Part shown: piece by piece, positions 17,117 through 25,794 of the stretch
Layout of the letters: each line of letters opens with the position of its first letter
Numbering within the stretch: the stretch's first letter is position 1
Assembly (NCBI RefSeq): GCF_018459925.1
Contig: NZ_CP075371.1
Span: 1,922,001-1,986,000 of the forward strand
Direction: 5' to 3'
Length of the DNA: 64,000 nt
DNA from: Nocardioides aquaticus
Lineage (GTDB): Bacteria; Actinomycetota; Actinomycetes; Propionibacteriales; Nocardioidaceae
Translations under genes and position numbers: made by a program
The notes under the pieces: model-generated
The model's input: only the letters and a program-made list of their open reading frames with translations
Database searches by the model: none
What the model was told of the DNA's origin: nothing

Positions 17117-17970
17117 GCGGCCTGCGCGTGCGCGCGACCGGCCCGCTGGCCCTGGTCGAGGACCTCGGACGACGCGGCCTCGCCGGCGTGGGCGTCGGCC
17201 GCTCGGGCGCCGCGGACCGGGGCGCGCTGCGCCTGGCCAACCGGCTGCTGGGCAACCCCGAGGGCGCTGCCGCGGTCGAGGTCCTCCTCGGCGGTCTCGA
17301 GGTCGAGGCGCTCGCCGACCTCGACGTCGTCGTCACCGGCGCACCCGCACCGGTGCTGCTCGACGGGCGCCCGGTCGGCTCGCACGCCCGGACCCGGGTG
17401 GCGGCCGGGTCGCGGCTGACGCTGGGGGTGCCGGGCACCGGCCTGCGGTCGTACCTGGCCGTGCGCGGGGGCCTCGACGTCCCGCCGGTCCTCGGCTCCG
17501 CCAGCCACGACGTGCTCGCCGGCCTCGGCCGGGCGCCGCTCGCGGCGGGGGACCTGCTCGAGGTGGGGGAGCCCGCCGGTCCGCTGCCGGCGACCCACGC
17601 CGCGCCGCCGCCGGGCGACGACGGGCGCGACGTGGTGCTGCGCGCCGTGCTGGGACCGCACGAGGACCGGGTCGTCGACGTCGCGCCCCTGGCCACCGGC
17701 TGGTGGGAGGTCAGCGAGCGCAGCAACCGGGTCGGCGCCCGGCTGCAGGGCGAGGGACTGGTGGCGACCGACGACGAGCAGCTGCCCAGCGAGGGCACCT
17801 GGCGGGGCGCCGTGCAGGTGCCTCCCGGTGGCGAGCCCGTGCTGTTCCTCGCCGACCACCCGGTGACCGGGGGCTACCCGGTGGTGGCCGTGGTGGTCGA
17901 CGCCGACGTGGACCGGGCCGCGCAGCTGCGCCCGGGGCAGCGCGTACGCCTGCGCTGGGTCACCGCCTGA
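17113..17970 (+). CDS. pxpC: 5-oxoprolinase subunit C (biotin-dependent carboxyltransferase-like)
   Basis: A 285-residue protein and the second half of the allophanate-hydrolase-like pair. Motifs: LVEDLGRRGLAGVGVGRSGAADRGALRLANRLLGN near the N-terminus, YLAVRGGLDVPPVLGSASHD in the middle, SNRVGARLQG and the C-terminal HPVTGGYPVVAVV. The GTG start overlaps the pxpB stop. This is the last gene of the operon; a 92-bp gap follows before the ABC transporter. Confidence 0.95.
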   Translation: MSGLRVRATGPLALVEDLGRRGLAGVGVGRSGAADRGALRLANRLLGNPEGAAAVEVLLGGLEVEALADLDVVVTGAPAPVLLDGRPVGSHARTRVAAGSRLTLGVPGTGLRSYLAVRGGLDVPPVLGSASHDVLAGLGRAPLAAGDLLEVGEPAGPLPATHAAPPPGDDGRDVVLRAVLGPHEDRVVDVAPLATGWWEVSERSNRVGARLQGEGLVATDDEQLPSEGTWRGAVQVPPGGEPVLFLADHPVTGGYPVVAVVVDADVDRAAQLRPGQRVRLRWVTA

Positions 17971-18050
17971 GGAGCTCCACCGCGGGACCCCTGACACCTG
18001 TCACCCTCGGGTCGTGACGTCGGGCGCATCCGCCGACGGTCGCCGGCGTC

Positions 18051-18056
18051 CAGGCT
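18051..18056 (+). promoter_or_regulatory. -10-like box of the ABC/two-component operon
   Basis: CAGGCT, then 6 nt, then ATG 18063. The next three genes follow with 4-bp overlaps. Confidence 0.4.
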
Positions 18057-18062
18057 GGGGCC

Positions 18063-19021
18063 ATGACCACTTCAGCGGACACCGGTCCGGCGCCGGTGAT
18101 CGACCTGCACGGGCTGCGACAGACGTTCTCGACCCGTGCCGGCGAGGTGGTCGCCGTCGACCACCTGGACCTCCGGGTGGGGGTCGGCGAGGTCGTGGCG
18201 CTCCTGGGGCCCAACGGCGCCGGCAAGACCACGACCCTCGACGTCGTCCTCGGGCTGACCGAGCCCGGCGGCGGCACCGCGCGGGTGCTCGGGCTCCCGC
18301 CCCGGCAGGCGGTGCAGCAGGGCCGGGTCTCCGCGGTCTTGCAGACGGGAGGCCTGCTGGCCGACCTCACGGTGGGGGAGACCCTGCGCTACGTCGCCGC
18401 GACCTACCCCTGCCCCCGGGCCGGATCGAGGAGGTGGTCGAGCGGGCCGGTCTCGGCGACCTGGTCCGGCGGCGGGTCAGCCGGTGCTCCGGCGGGGAGC
18501 AGCAGCGTCTCCGCTTCGCCCTGGCCCTGCTGCCCGACCCCGAGCTGCTGGTCCTCGACGAACCGACCGCCGGGATGGACGTGGCGGCCCGACGCGCCTT
18601 CTGGGCGACCATGCACGAGGAGGCCCGCCGCGGCAGGACGGTCGTCTTCGCCACCCACTACCTGGAGGAGGCCGACGCCTTCGCCGAGCGGATCGTCCTG
18701 GTGGCCCGCGGACGGGTGGTGGCGGACGGTCCCACCCACGAGGTCCGCGCCCGCGCCCTCGGCCGCGTGGTGTCCGCCGCGGTGCCCGACCTCGCCGCCG
18801 CGACCCGACGGCTCGACGGCCTCGGCGAGGTGAGCGCCGACGGCGGGCGCGTGCGGGTGCGTACCGGGCACTCCGACGCCGTCGCCCTCGCCCTGCTCAC
18901 CGAGCTCGGCGGCCACGACCTCGAGGTGGCCGGAGCCTCGCTCGAGGACGCGTTCCTGCAGCTCACCGCCGACCCGACCGTCCCCACCGTCCCCGCCGTC
19001 CCGCAGGAGGAGACCCGATGA
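18063..19021 (+). pseudogene. ABC-2 transporter ATP-binding protein, frame broken by one missing base near 18421
   Basis: The N-terminal frame carries Walker A GPNGAGKTTT (about residues 51-60) and a Q-loop-type LQTGGLLADLTV. At GGGCCGG (18418-18424) the homologous frame shifts by one and continues RIEEVVERAGLGDL, CSGGEQQRL (signature), LLVLDEPTAGMD (Walker B) and THYLEEADAF (H-loop) to the TGA at 19021. One added C near 18421 restores a 319-residue ATPase. Either this is a recent mutation or a sequencing gap in a G/C run; the intact downstream permease and three similar cases in the window favour the latter. It is the exporter ATPase and overlaps the permease by 4 bp. Confidence 0.88.
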
Positions 19022-19773
19022 CCACGATGCTGCGCCTCGAGCTGCTCCGCCTGCTGCGCGACCCGGTGACGGTGTTCTTCACCGCGCTGCTCCCGGCGTT
19101 CTTCTACGTCGTCTTCGGCGCCGCGCAGGACTTCGGCGACCAACGCGTCGGCACCGGCAACGTCGCGATGAGCGTGATGATCGCGATGGCGGCCTACGGG
19201 GCGGTGAGCGCGACGATCGGCATCGGCGGCGCCGCCGCGGTCGAGCGGTCCCAGGGGTGGGGGCGCCAGCTCGGGCTGACGCCGCTGGAGGACCGGACGC
19301 ACGTCGCGGTCAAGGTGGTCCTGGCGGTGCTCGTGGCCTGCGTCCCGATCGCCCTGGTCTACGCGATCGGCGCGGTCACCGGCGCCGAGGGGTCCCTGGC
19401 CGCCTGGGGCCTCAGCGCGGTGGTGCTGGTCCTCGGTGCGGCGGTGTTCTCGCTGTACGGCCTCTGTTTCGGCCTGGCGTTCCGCTCCGAGGCCGCCGTG
19501 GCCGGCGCGGGCGGCTCCGTGGTGGTGCTCGGGTTCCTCGGCAACATCTTCTTCCCGCTCTCCGGGGTGCTGCTCGAGGTGGCCAGGTGGACCCCGCTCT
19601 ACGGGTACGCCTCCCTGGCCCGGTACCCGCTGACCGAGGGCACGCTCTACGCCGCCGACGGGACCGTGTCCAGCGAGGCGCTGTGGGTCCCGCTCGTTAA
19701 CGTGGCCGGGTGGTGGGCGGTGCTGGCGCTGGTGGCGACCTGGTTGGTGCGTCGCGGCCGGGCCCGCCCGTGA
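19018..19773 (+). CDS. ABC-2-type transporter permease
   Basis: A 251-residue protein with six hydrophobic segments. The N-terminus RLELLRLLRDPVTVFFTALLPAFFYVVFG and the central LGLTPLEDRTHVAVKVV fit the ABC-2 membrane domain of drug or lantibiotic-type exporters. AGGAGGAGA lies 6-14 nt before the ATG. It pairs with the ATPase just upstream, and the following two-component genes overlap it, suggesting export in response to a membrane-sensed signal. The substrate is unknown. Confidence 0.92.
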   Translation: MTTMLRLELLRLLRDPVTVFFTALLPAFFYVVFGAAQDFGDQRVGTGNVAMSVMIAMAAYGAVSATIGIGGAAAVERSQGWGRQLGLTPLEDRTHVAVKVVLAVLVACVPIALVYAIGAVTGAEGSLAAWGLSAVVLVLGAAVFSLYGLCFGLAFRSEAAVAGAGGSVVVLGFLGNIFFPLSGVLLEVARWTPLYGYASLARYPLTEGTLYAADGTVSSEALWVPLVNVAGWWAVLALVATWLVRRGRARP

Positions 19774-20864
19774 GCGGCCCGGGGCCGGCCGCCGACCCCT
19801 GGCAGCGGTACGGCTGGCTGCTGTGGTCGGTCTGGCTGGTGTTCCTGGTCTTCCCGCTCAGCGCCGCCCTCGTGGCCGAGCGCCCCGGGTGGGTCCGGGT
19901 GGTCGCGGTCGTCGCGGTGCTCGGGTTCGCCGCGACGTACGTCGTCGCCACCCTGCGGCTCTCCCGGCGCGGCGCGGGCCTGGGGGAGGCGGCCGTGGTG
20001 CTCGCGGTGCTGGTCGGCCTGGGGCTGGCGATGGTGCCCGCGATCGGCCTGCAGGCCATCTCGGTGGTGCCCTTCCTGCAGAGCTTCACCATGTTCGCGC
20101 TGCCCCGGCCGTGGTGCTGGGTCGCCGCGGGTCTCGCGGTGGCCTCGACGGTGGCGCTGCCGCTCGCGGCCGGCGAGGAGCAGGCGTTCTACTTCACCCT
20201 GGTCGTGCTCGGCGCCGCGGCCGGCACCGGCGCCGGGCGGCTGATGTCGGACCACGCCGCGGAGTACGCCCGGGTCAGCGACCAGCTGACCGTCACCGCG
20301 GAGCGCGAGCGGCTGGCCCGCGACGTCCACGACCTGCTGGGGCACAGCCTGACCGTGGTCACGGTCAAGGCCGAGCTGGCCGAGCGGATGGTCCGGCTCG
20401 ACCCGGGGCGTGCGGAGTCCGAGCTGCAGGAGATCCGTGCCCTGACCCGCGAGGCGCTCGCCGACGTACGGGCCACCGTCGGGGGCCTGCGCGCAGCCCG
20501 CCTCGACGACGAGCTGAGGGGCGCTGCTGCCGCCCTCGGCGACGCGGGCCTCGCCGCGAGCGTGCCCGCCGACGCCGCCGTGCTCGACCCGCGCCGCCGC
20601 CCGGTCGCGGGCTGGGTGCTGCGCGAGGCCGTCACCAACGTGATCCGCCACAGCGGCGCGACCCGCTGCCGGGTCGAGCTGGGGCCGCACCTGCTGCGCG
20701 TGGTGGACGACGGGTGTGGCCTCCCCGCGGGCGACGACGGACCCGGAACCGGGCCCGGGCACGGGCTGCGCGGTCTGCGGGAGCGCGTCGAGCAGTCCGG
20801 CGGCACCCTCGGCCTCGGCCCCGGTGACGACGGGCGCGGCACCGCGGTGCAGGTGACCTGGTGA
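19770..20864 (+). CDS. Sensor histidine kinase, DesK/NarL-type (HisKA_3)
   Basis: A 364-residue kinase. The first 150 residues contain five hydrophobic segments and almost no extracellular domain, as in intramembrane-sensing kinases. The dimerisation and phospho-acceptor site is [15 protein letters not shown] with His187. A HATPase_c domain follows: [14 protein letters not shown] (N-box), VVDDGCGLP (G1) and [16 protein letters not shown] (G2). The GTG start overlaps the permease stop, and the stop overlaps the response regulator start. Confidence 0.93.
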   Translation: MSGPGPAADPWQRYGWLLWSVWLVFLVFPLSAALVAERPGWVRVVAVVAVLGFAATYVVATLRLSRRGAGLGEAAVVLAVLVGLGLAMVPAIGLQAISVVPFLQSFTMFALPRPWCWVAAGLAVASTVALPLAAGEEQAFYFTLVVLGAAAGTGAGRLMSDHAAEYARVSDQLTVTAERERLARDVHDLLGHSLTVVTVKAELAERMVRLDPGRAESELQEIRALTREALADVRATVGGLRAARLDDELRGAAAALGDAGLAASVPADAAVLDPRRRPVAGWVLREAVTNVIRHSGATRCRVELGPHLLRVVDDGCGLPAGDDGPGTGPGHGLRGLRERVEQSGGTLGLGPGDDGRGTAVQVTW

Positions 20865-21484
20865 GCGCCCCGGTCCGGCTGCTGCTGGCCGACGACCAGG
20901 CGCTGGTGCGCGGGGCGCTGGCCGCCCTGCTGGGTCTCGAGCCCGACCTCGAGGTCGTCGCCGAGGTGGGTCGGGGCGACGAGGTCCTGGCCGCGGTCGC
21001 CGAGCACCGCCCCGACGTCTGCCTGCTCGACATCGAGATGCCGGGTCTCGACGGCATCGAGGTCTGCCGCCGCCTGCGGGCGGACCTGCCTCCGGGCCTC
21101 GCCCCGCGGGTGCTGGTGGTGACCACCTTCGGCCGCGCCGGCTACCTCCGACGGGCGCTGGAGGCCGGCGCGTCCGGCTTCGTCGTCAAGGACACCCCCG
21201 CCGCCGAGCTGGCCGACGCGGTCCGCCGGGTGCACGCCGGGCTGCGGGTGGTCGACCCGGTCCTGGCCACGACGTCGCTGGTCGAGGGGTCCAGCCCGCT
21301 CACCGAGCGGGAGACCGAGGTGCTGCGGCTCGCCCTCGACGGCGCCACGGTGGCCGCGGTCGCCGGACGACTGCACCTGTCGTCGGGCACCGTGCGCAAC
21401 CACCTGTCCGCGGCCATCGGCAAGACCGGCACCCGTACCCGGGTCGAGGCGGCGCGGGTGGCCCGGGAGCGGGGTTGGCTCTGA
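20861..21484 (+). CDS. Response regulator, NarL/LuxR family
   Basis: A 207-residue regulator. The receiver domain (1-120) has the acidic pair ADDQ, phospho-acceptor Asp57 in LLDIEMPG, the conserved VVTTF and the KDTP lysine. The LuxR-type helix-turn-helix (about 145-205) reads [51 protein letters not shown]. It most likely controls the adjacent ABC exporter, as is usual for this four-gene arrangement. Confidence 0.95.
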   Translation: MSAPVRLLLADDQALVRGALAALLGLEPDLEVVAEVGRGDEVLAAVAEHRPDVCLLDIEMPGLDGIEVCRRLRADLPPGLAPRVLVVTTFGRAGYLRRALEAGASGFVVKDTPAAELADAVRRVHAGLRVVDPVLATTSLVEGSSPLTERETEVLRLALDGATVAAVAGRLHLSSGTVRNHLSAAIGKTGTRTRVEAARVARERGWL

Positions 21485-21485
21485 A

Positions 21486-21527
21486 CCGGCCCCGGACCGG
21501 GCCCGCGTCCGGTCAGGTCCGGGCCGG
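21486..21527. terminator. Bidirectional hairpin between response regulator and epimerase
   Basis: GC-rich arms 21486-21498 and 21516-21527 pair with one bulged base. They end the plus-strand operon and lie at the stop codon of the convergent epimerase gene. Confidence 0.5.
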
Positions 21528-21956
21528 CTCGACCAGCTCGACGAGGATCCCGCCGGCGTCCTTGGGGTGGATGAAGTTGACCCGCGAGTCCGAGGTGCCA
21601 CGTCGCGGGGCGTCGTAGAGCAGGCGGAGACCGCGCTCGCGGAGCACGTCGCTGACGACGTCGAGGTCCTCGACGCGGTAGGCGACCTGCTGCACGCCGG
21701 GGCCGTTGCGGTCCAGGAACTTCGCGATCGTCGACGACGGGCTGAGCGGGGCGAGCAGCTGCAGGCGCTGGTCGGAGTCACCCACGGCGACCATGGCCTC
21801 GCGCACGCCCTGCTCCTCGTTGACCTCCTCGTGCACCGTGTGCATCCCGAAGGTCGCGGCGTAGAACTCCTTGGCCTCGTCGAGGTCGGCCACGGCGATG
21901 CCGACGTGGTCGATCGCGGTGAACAGGTGCTGGGGTAGCTCCACGGGTGCGCTCAT
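21513..21956 (-). CDS. mce: Methylmalonyl-CoA epimerase
   Basis: A 147-residue vicinal-oxygen-chelate protein that interconverts (R)- and (S)-methylmalonyl-CoA. Metal-ligand motifs: FTAIDHVGIAVADLDEAKEFY (His), LQLLAPLS (Gln), VQQVAYRV and GGILVELVEP (Glu). ATG 21956 (MSAPVELPQ) is preferred; another ATG lies three codons upstream. It sits next to thiolase and meaB, which fits propionyl-/methylmalonyl-CoA metabolism. Confidence 0.95.
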   Translation of the reverse strand: MSAPVELPQHLFTAIDHVGIAVADLDEAKEFYAATFGMHTVHEEVNEEQGVREAMVAVGDSDQRLQLLAPLSPSSTIAKFLDRNGPGVQQVAYRVEDLDVVSDVLRERGLRLLYDAPRRGTSDSRVNFIHPKDAGGILVELVEPART

Positions 21957-22142
21957 GGCGCCCATCAAGGCACGCGCCCCGGTGGGCCGCAAGGGCGTAC
22001 GTCCGGCCACGGCGTGTGACGCTCGCCTCACGGCGCCGACGACCTCGGACCCTCGATCCCGGAGGCGGGGGCTGGGTAGGGTCGCTCTGACACCGATCCA
22101 CCCGACCACCCGGCCCTCGCGGGCCTGCCGCAGGAGGCTCCC

Positions 22143-23332
22143 ATGTCCGGATCCGTCATCGTCGCCGGAGCACGCACGCCGATCGGTCGCCTGCTCGGCG
22201 GCCTGAAGTCCCTGTCGGCCGCCGACCTCGGGGCGTGGCGATCAAGGGCGCCCTGGACAAGGCCGGCGTCGGCGGCGACCAGGTCGACTACCTGATCATG
22301 GGCCAGGTCATCCAGGCCGGGGCCGGGCAGAACCCGGCGCGGACGGCGGGGATCGCCGCCGGCCTGCCGCTCTCGCTGCCGTCGATCACCGTGAACAAGG
22401 TCTGCCTCTCGGGCCTGAACGCGATTGCCACGGCCGACCAGATGATCCGCGCCGGCGAGGCCGACGTGATCGTGGCCGGCGGGATGGAGTCGATGACCAA
22501 CGCGCCGCACCTGCTGCCGAAGTCGCGGGAGGGCTTCAAGTACGGCGACACCACGCTGGTCGACTCGATGGCCTACGACGCGCTGTACGACCAGACCACC
22601 CAGCAGGCGATGGGGGCGCTGACCGAGCAGTGCAACGCCGCCGGGACGCAGCTCACCCGCGAGCAGCAGGACGAGTTCGCCGCCGCGTCGCACCAGAAGG
22701 CCGCCGCCGCGTGGAAGAACGGCGTCTTCGACGACGAGGTCGTCCCGGTCTCGATCCCGCAGCGCAAGGGCGACCCGGTCGTGGTCGGCCAGGACGAGGG
22801 CGTGCGGGGTGACACCACGGCGGAGTCGCTGGGCCGGCTGCGCCCGGCCTTCGCCAAGGACGGCACCATCACCGCCGGCAGCGCCTCGCAGATCTCCGAC
22901 GGCGCCTGCGCCGTGGTCGTGATGAGCAAGGCCAAGGCCGAGGAGCTCGGCCTGGAGTGGCTGGCCGAGATCGGCGCGCACGGCATGGTCGCCGGCCCCG
23001 ACTCCACCCTGCAGCTGCAGCCGGCCAACGCCACCGCGAAGGCGTGCGCCAAGGAGGGCATCAGCCCGGCCGACCTCGACCTCGTGGAGTTCAACGAGGC
23101 CTTCGCCGCCGTCGGCATCGACTCGGCCCGGGCGCTCGAGATCGCCGAGGACAAGGTCAACGTCAACGGCGGCGCGATCGCGCTGGGCCACCCCGTGGGC
23201 ATGTCCGGCGCGCGCCTGGTGCTCCACCTCGCGCTCGAGCTCAAGCGCCGCGGCGGCGGCACGGGTGCGGCGGCGCTCTGCGGCGGCGGCGGCCAGGGCG
23301 ACGCCCTGATCGTGAAGGTGCCCACTGCCTGA
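22143..23332 (+). pseudogene. Acetyl-CoA C-acetyltransferase (thiolase), frame broken by one missing G near 22230
   Basis: Condenses two acetyl-CoA to acetoacetyl-CoA, or the reverse. ATG 22143 has AGGAGG 5 nt upstream and reads [20 protein letters not shown]; the frame then breaks at the G run 22230-22233. One extra G restores [15 protein letters not shown] and a 396-residue enzyme. The catalytic residues are all present: Cys88 in VNKVCLSG, the His in [10 protein letters not shown] and the Cys in ALCGGGGQ. With no other decay visible, a sequencing error is likely; if real, the N-terminal active-site half is lost. A strong hairpin follows the stop. Confidence 0.9.
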
Positions 23333-23337
23333 GACGT

Positions 23338-23378
23338 CGCGCGTCGGCCCCCGCCCCCGTGGCGGGGGCCGACGCGCG
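23338..23378 (+). terminator. Strong hairpin after thiolase
   Basis: An 18-bp perfect stem (23338-23355 with 23361-23378) and a 5-nt loop CCCGT, ending 6 nt before the meaB GTG. It should separate thiolase from meaB transcription, or attenuate read-through into it. Confidence 0.8.
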
Positions 23379-23384
23379 CCCGAC

Positions 23385-24371
23385 GTGGCCGCGCTGGTCG
23401 CCGGCGCCCGTGAGGGCGACCAGCGCTGCGTGGCCCGGCTGGTCTCGCTGGTCGAGGACGCCTCGCCGCTGCTGCGCGAGGTGATGGCGGCGCTGGCGCC
23501 GCTGACCGGCCGCGCGCACGTGGTCGGCCTGACCGGGCCGCCGGGCGTGGGCAAGTCGACGACGACCGACGCCCTGGTCCGCCGGCTCCGTGCCGCGGGT
23601 CGGCGGGTCGGCGTGCTGGCGGTCGACCCGTCCTCGCCGTTCTCCGGCGGCGCGCTGCTCGGCGACCGGGTCCGGATGGGCGACCACGCCCTCGACCAGG
23701 GGGTCTACATCCGCTCGATGGCCTCCCGCGGCCACCTCGGAGGCCTGGCCTGGTCCACGCCGCAGGCACTGCGGGTCCTGGACGCCGCCGGCTGCGACGT
23801 GGTGCTCGTCGAGACCGTCGGCGTGGGCCAGAGCGAGGTGGAGGTCGCCGGGCTGGCCGACACCACGGTGGTGCTGCTCGCCCCGGGCATGGGCGACGGC
23901 GTCCAGGCCGCCAAGGCGGGCATCCTCGAGATCGGCGACCTCTACGTCGTGAACAAGGCCGACCGCGACGGCGCCGACCGGGTCCGCCGCGACCTCGAGG
24001 CCGCGCTCGGCCTGGCCGGCCTCGAGCCCGGCCGCTGGCGCCCGCCGGTGCTCGCCACCGTCGCCTCCCGCGACGAGGGCATCGACGCCGTCGTCGCCGC
24101 CCTCGACGAGCACCGGGCCGTCTCCGAGCGCTCCGGCGAGACCGAGCGCCGCCGGCTGCGCCGCGCGCGCGAGGAGGTCGAGGCGCTCGCGCTCACCACG
24201 CTGCGCGAGCGGTGGGAGTCAGCGTCCGGTCGGGGTGCGCCCGGGGAGGACCTGGACCGGCTCGCCGCCGGGGTCGCCGCCGGGCGGCAGGACCCGTACG
24301 CCGCCGCCGACGAGCTGCTCGCCGCCTGGGCGGCCTCCGCCCGTACGGCGGGCACCGCCGACCCCGCCTGA
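23385..24371 (+). CDS. meaB: Methylmalonyl-CoA mutase-associated GTPase MeaB
   Basis: A 328-residue G3E-family GTPase that guards and reloads the B12 cofactor of methylmalonyl-CoA mutase. P-loop GPPGVGKS at residues 51-58, VDPSSPFSGGALLGDRVRM, ETVGVGQSEVEV (switch), APGMGDGVQAAKAGILEIGDL and NKAD for base binding are all visible. The GTG start gives the usual VAALVAGAREGD N-terminus. The mutase itself is not in the window. The hairpin immediately upstream means it needs its own promoter or read-through. Confidence 0.96.
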   Translation: MAALVAGAREGDQRCVARLVSLVEDASPLLREVMAALAPLTGRAHVVGLTGPPGVGKSTTTDALVRRLRAAGRRVGVLAVDPSSPFSGGALLGDRVRMGDHALDQGVYIRSMASRGHLGGLAWSTPQALRVLDAAGCDVVLVETVGVGQSEVEVAGLADTTVVLLAPGMGDGVQAAKAGILEIGDLYVVNKADRDGADRVRRDLEAALGLAGLEPGRWRPPVLATVASRDEGIDAVVAALDEHRAVSERSGETERRRLRRAREEVEALALTTLRERWESASGRGAPGEDLDRLAAGVAAGRQDPYAAADELLAAWAASARTAGTADPA

Positions 24372-24461
24372 CGCGCGCCTCCCACCTCCTCGTCCCCGCG
24401 GCTGCTAGGAAGGTCCTCGAGCCGTGCCCACCGGGGGCCGCCGACGTGGAGGATGCGCGCG

Positions 24462-24626
24462 ATGAAGAAGGTCGGGCTGGTCCTGCTCGTGCTGTTCCTC
24501 GGGTTCTGGCTGCTCAACGACCCCCGCGGGATGGCCGACTCCAGCTCCGCCGCCGCCGGCGCGATCTGGGGCCTGACCGAGCAGGTCTTCACCTCCGCCA
24601 TGGACTTCTTCGCCGAGGTGGCATAG
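24462..24626 (+). CDS. Small membrane protein (54 aa) ahead of PH-domain gene
   Basis: Begins MKKVGLVLLVLFLGFWLLND, giving one N-terminal membrane helix, then a short polar segment and an amphipathic C-terminus ending FFAEVA. GGAGG at 24448-24452 is 9 nt before ATG 24462, which supports real translation. It lies 5 nt before the PH-domain gene. Short proteins of this form are common beside PH-domain genes in actinobacteria; their role is unknown. Confidence 0.75.
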   Translation: MKKVGLVLLVLFLGFWLLNDPRGMADSSSAAAGAIWGLTEQVFTSAMDFFAEVA

Positions 24627-24631
24627 GCCCG

Positions 24632-25153
24632 GTGGGTCTGCTCACCTCGGTCACCGACCCCAGGATCGGCCGCCACCTGCTCCGCGAGGAGGGGGAGGTG
24701 ATCGTCGACGAGGTCCGGCGGCACTGGGTCGCCTACGTGCGTCCGGTCCTGGAGGCCGTGGTCGCGCTGGCCCTGCTCTGCACGGTCCCCTTCGTGCTGA
24801 TCGACCTGGCCGGCCTCCTGATGGTCCTCGCGCTGCTGGTCCTGCTGCACGCCGCCTGGCTGGGGCTGGGCCACGCGCGGGACCGCTTCGTGATCACCAA
24901 CATGCGGGTCTTCCGGGTGCACGGCGTGCTCTCGCAGCACCTCGCGACGATGCCGCTGGCCCGGATCCTCGACATCAGCGTCGTGAAGCCGCTGCACGGG
25001 CGGCTGCTCGGGTTCGGCCACTTCGTCTTCGAGTCCGCCGCCCAGGAGCAGGGCCTGCGCGACATCCGCTACGTCGGCGACCCCGACGCGCGCGACCTGG
25101 CGATCCAGCGGGTCGTGCAGCGCTCGGGCCTGCGCGGACGGATGGTCAACTGA
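24632..25153 (+). CDS. PH (bPH2/YdbT-like) domain membrane protein
   Basis: A 173-residue protein. The N-terminus LLREEGEVIVDEVRRHWVAYVRP leads into two adjacent transmembrane helices (about 40-80), then a cytoplasmic bacterial PH domain with RDRFVITNMRVFRVHGVLSQHLATMPLARILDISV, the defining pattern of this family. The GTG start is 5 nt past the small upstream gene, and the next gene (MarR) starts 2 nt after its stop, so the three form an operon. Role unknown, probably envelope-related. Confidence 0.88.
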   Translation: MGLLTSVTDPRIGRHLLREEGEVIVDEVRRHWVAYVRPVLEAVVALALLCTVPFVLIDLAGLLMVLALLVLLHAAWLGLGHARDRFVITNMRVFRVHGVLSQHLATMPLARILDISVVKPLHGRLLGFGHFVFESAAQEQGLRDIRYVGDPDARDLAIQRVVQRSGLRGRMVN

Positions 25154-25154
25154 C

Positions 25155-25643
25155 GTGAGCCTGCCCTTCGACCCGATCGACGAGGCGGCGCGCCAGTGGG
25201 GCCGCCGCTGGGACGGCGTGCCCGCGATGCACGCGGTGACCTCGCTGATGCGCACCCAGCAGCTGGTCCTGGCCCGCCTCGACGCGCTGCTCAAGCCCCA
25301 CGGACTGACCTTCGCCCGGTACGAGGCCCTGGTGCTGCTCGTCTTCTCCTCCCGCGGGTCGCTGCCGCTGGGCAAGATGGGCGAGCGGCTCCAGGTGCAC
25401 CCCACCTCGGTCACCTCGATCGTGCGGCGGCTCGAGGACGCCGACCTGCTGGTGCGCCGCCCGCACCCCGACGACCGGCGCGCGGTGCTTGCCGAGATCA
25501 CCGACGCGGGTCGCGCGGTGGTCGAGCGTGCGACCGCCGAGCTGGTCGCGGGCGACTTCGGTCTCGACGCGCTGGACCCCGAGGCCCTCGCCGACCTCTC
25601 CGCGCTGCTCCGCCCGGTCCGCGCCGCGGCCGGTGACTTCTGA
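25155..25643 (+). CDS. MarR-family transcriptional regulator
   Basis: A 162-residue winged-helix regulator. A dimerisation helix (RTQQLVLARLDALLKPHGLTFARYEALVLL) precedes the HTH (KMGERLQVHPTSVTSIVRRLEDADLLVRR) and the wing motif HPDDRRAVLAEITDAG. GTG start 2 nt past the PH gene. It is followed by a 74-bp palindrome that might be its operator or transcript end; the target genes are not evident. Confidence 0.94.
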   Translation: MSLPFDPIDEAARQWGRRWDGVPAMHAVTSLMRTQQLVLARLDALLKPHGLTFARYEALVLLVFSSRGSLPLGKMGERLQVHPTSVTSIVRRLEDADLLVRRPHPDDRRAVLAEITDAGRAVVERATAELVAGDFGLDALDPEALADLSALLRPVRAAAGDF

Positions 25644-25655
25644 GCCCCACCCCTG

Positions 25656-25729
25656 GCTGTAACGCTGTGTTACTTCCTCTGGTGCGGCGTCACGACGCCG
25701 CACTAGACGAAGTAACACAGCGTTACAGC
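25656..25729. repeat. 74-bp near-perfect palindrome between MarR and ybbN-like genes
   Basis: Arms of 36 nt (25656-25691 and 25694-25729) pair at 34 of 36 positions around a 2-nt centre. The outer 21 bp and the inner 10 bp are perfect. Each outer arm contains GTAAC-N5-GTTAC, itself a small palindrome of the kind bound by dimeric repressors. The inner part is GTGCGGCGTC and its complement. It may act as a terminator, a double operator or a dispersed element. The rest of the 151-bp gap holds a -10 box. Confidence 0.85.
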
Positions 25730-25781
25730 GGGCGCGGGGGTGCGGGGCGGTGCCCGTCGCCGGGCCGGGACCGGCACTCCC

Positions 25782-25787
25782 TAGGAT
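25782..25787 (+). promoter_or_regulatory. -10 box of ybbN-like gene
   Basis: TAGGAT, then 7 nt, then ATG 25795; close to the leaderless spacing seen elsewhere. Confidence 0.45.
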
Positions 25788-25794
25788 CGGGGGC

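Noticed and set aside
18410..18430. Programmed ribosomal frameshift in the ABC ATPase
   Set aside because: No slippery heptamer with a following pseudoknot was evident, and three unrelated genes show the same kind of missing G/C base.
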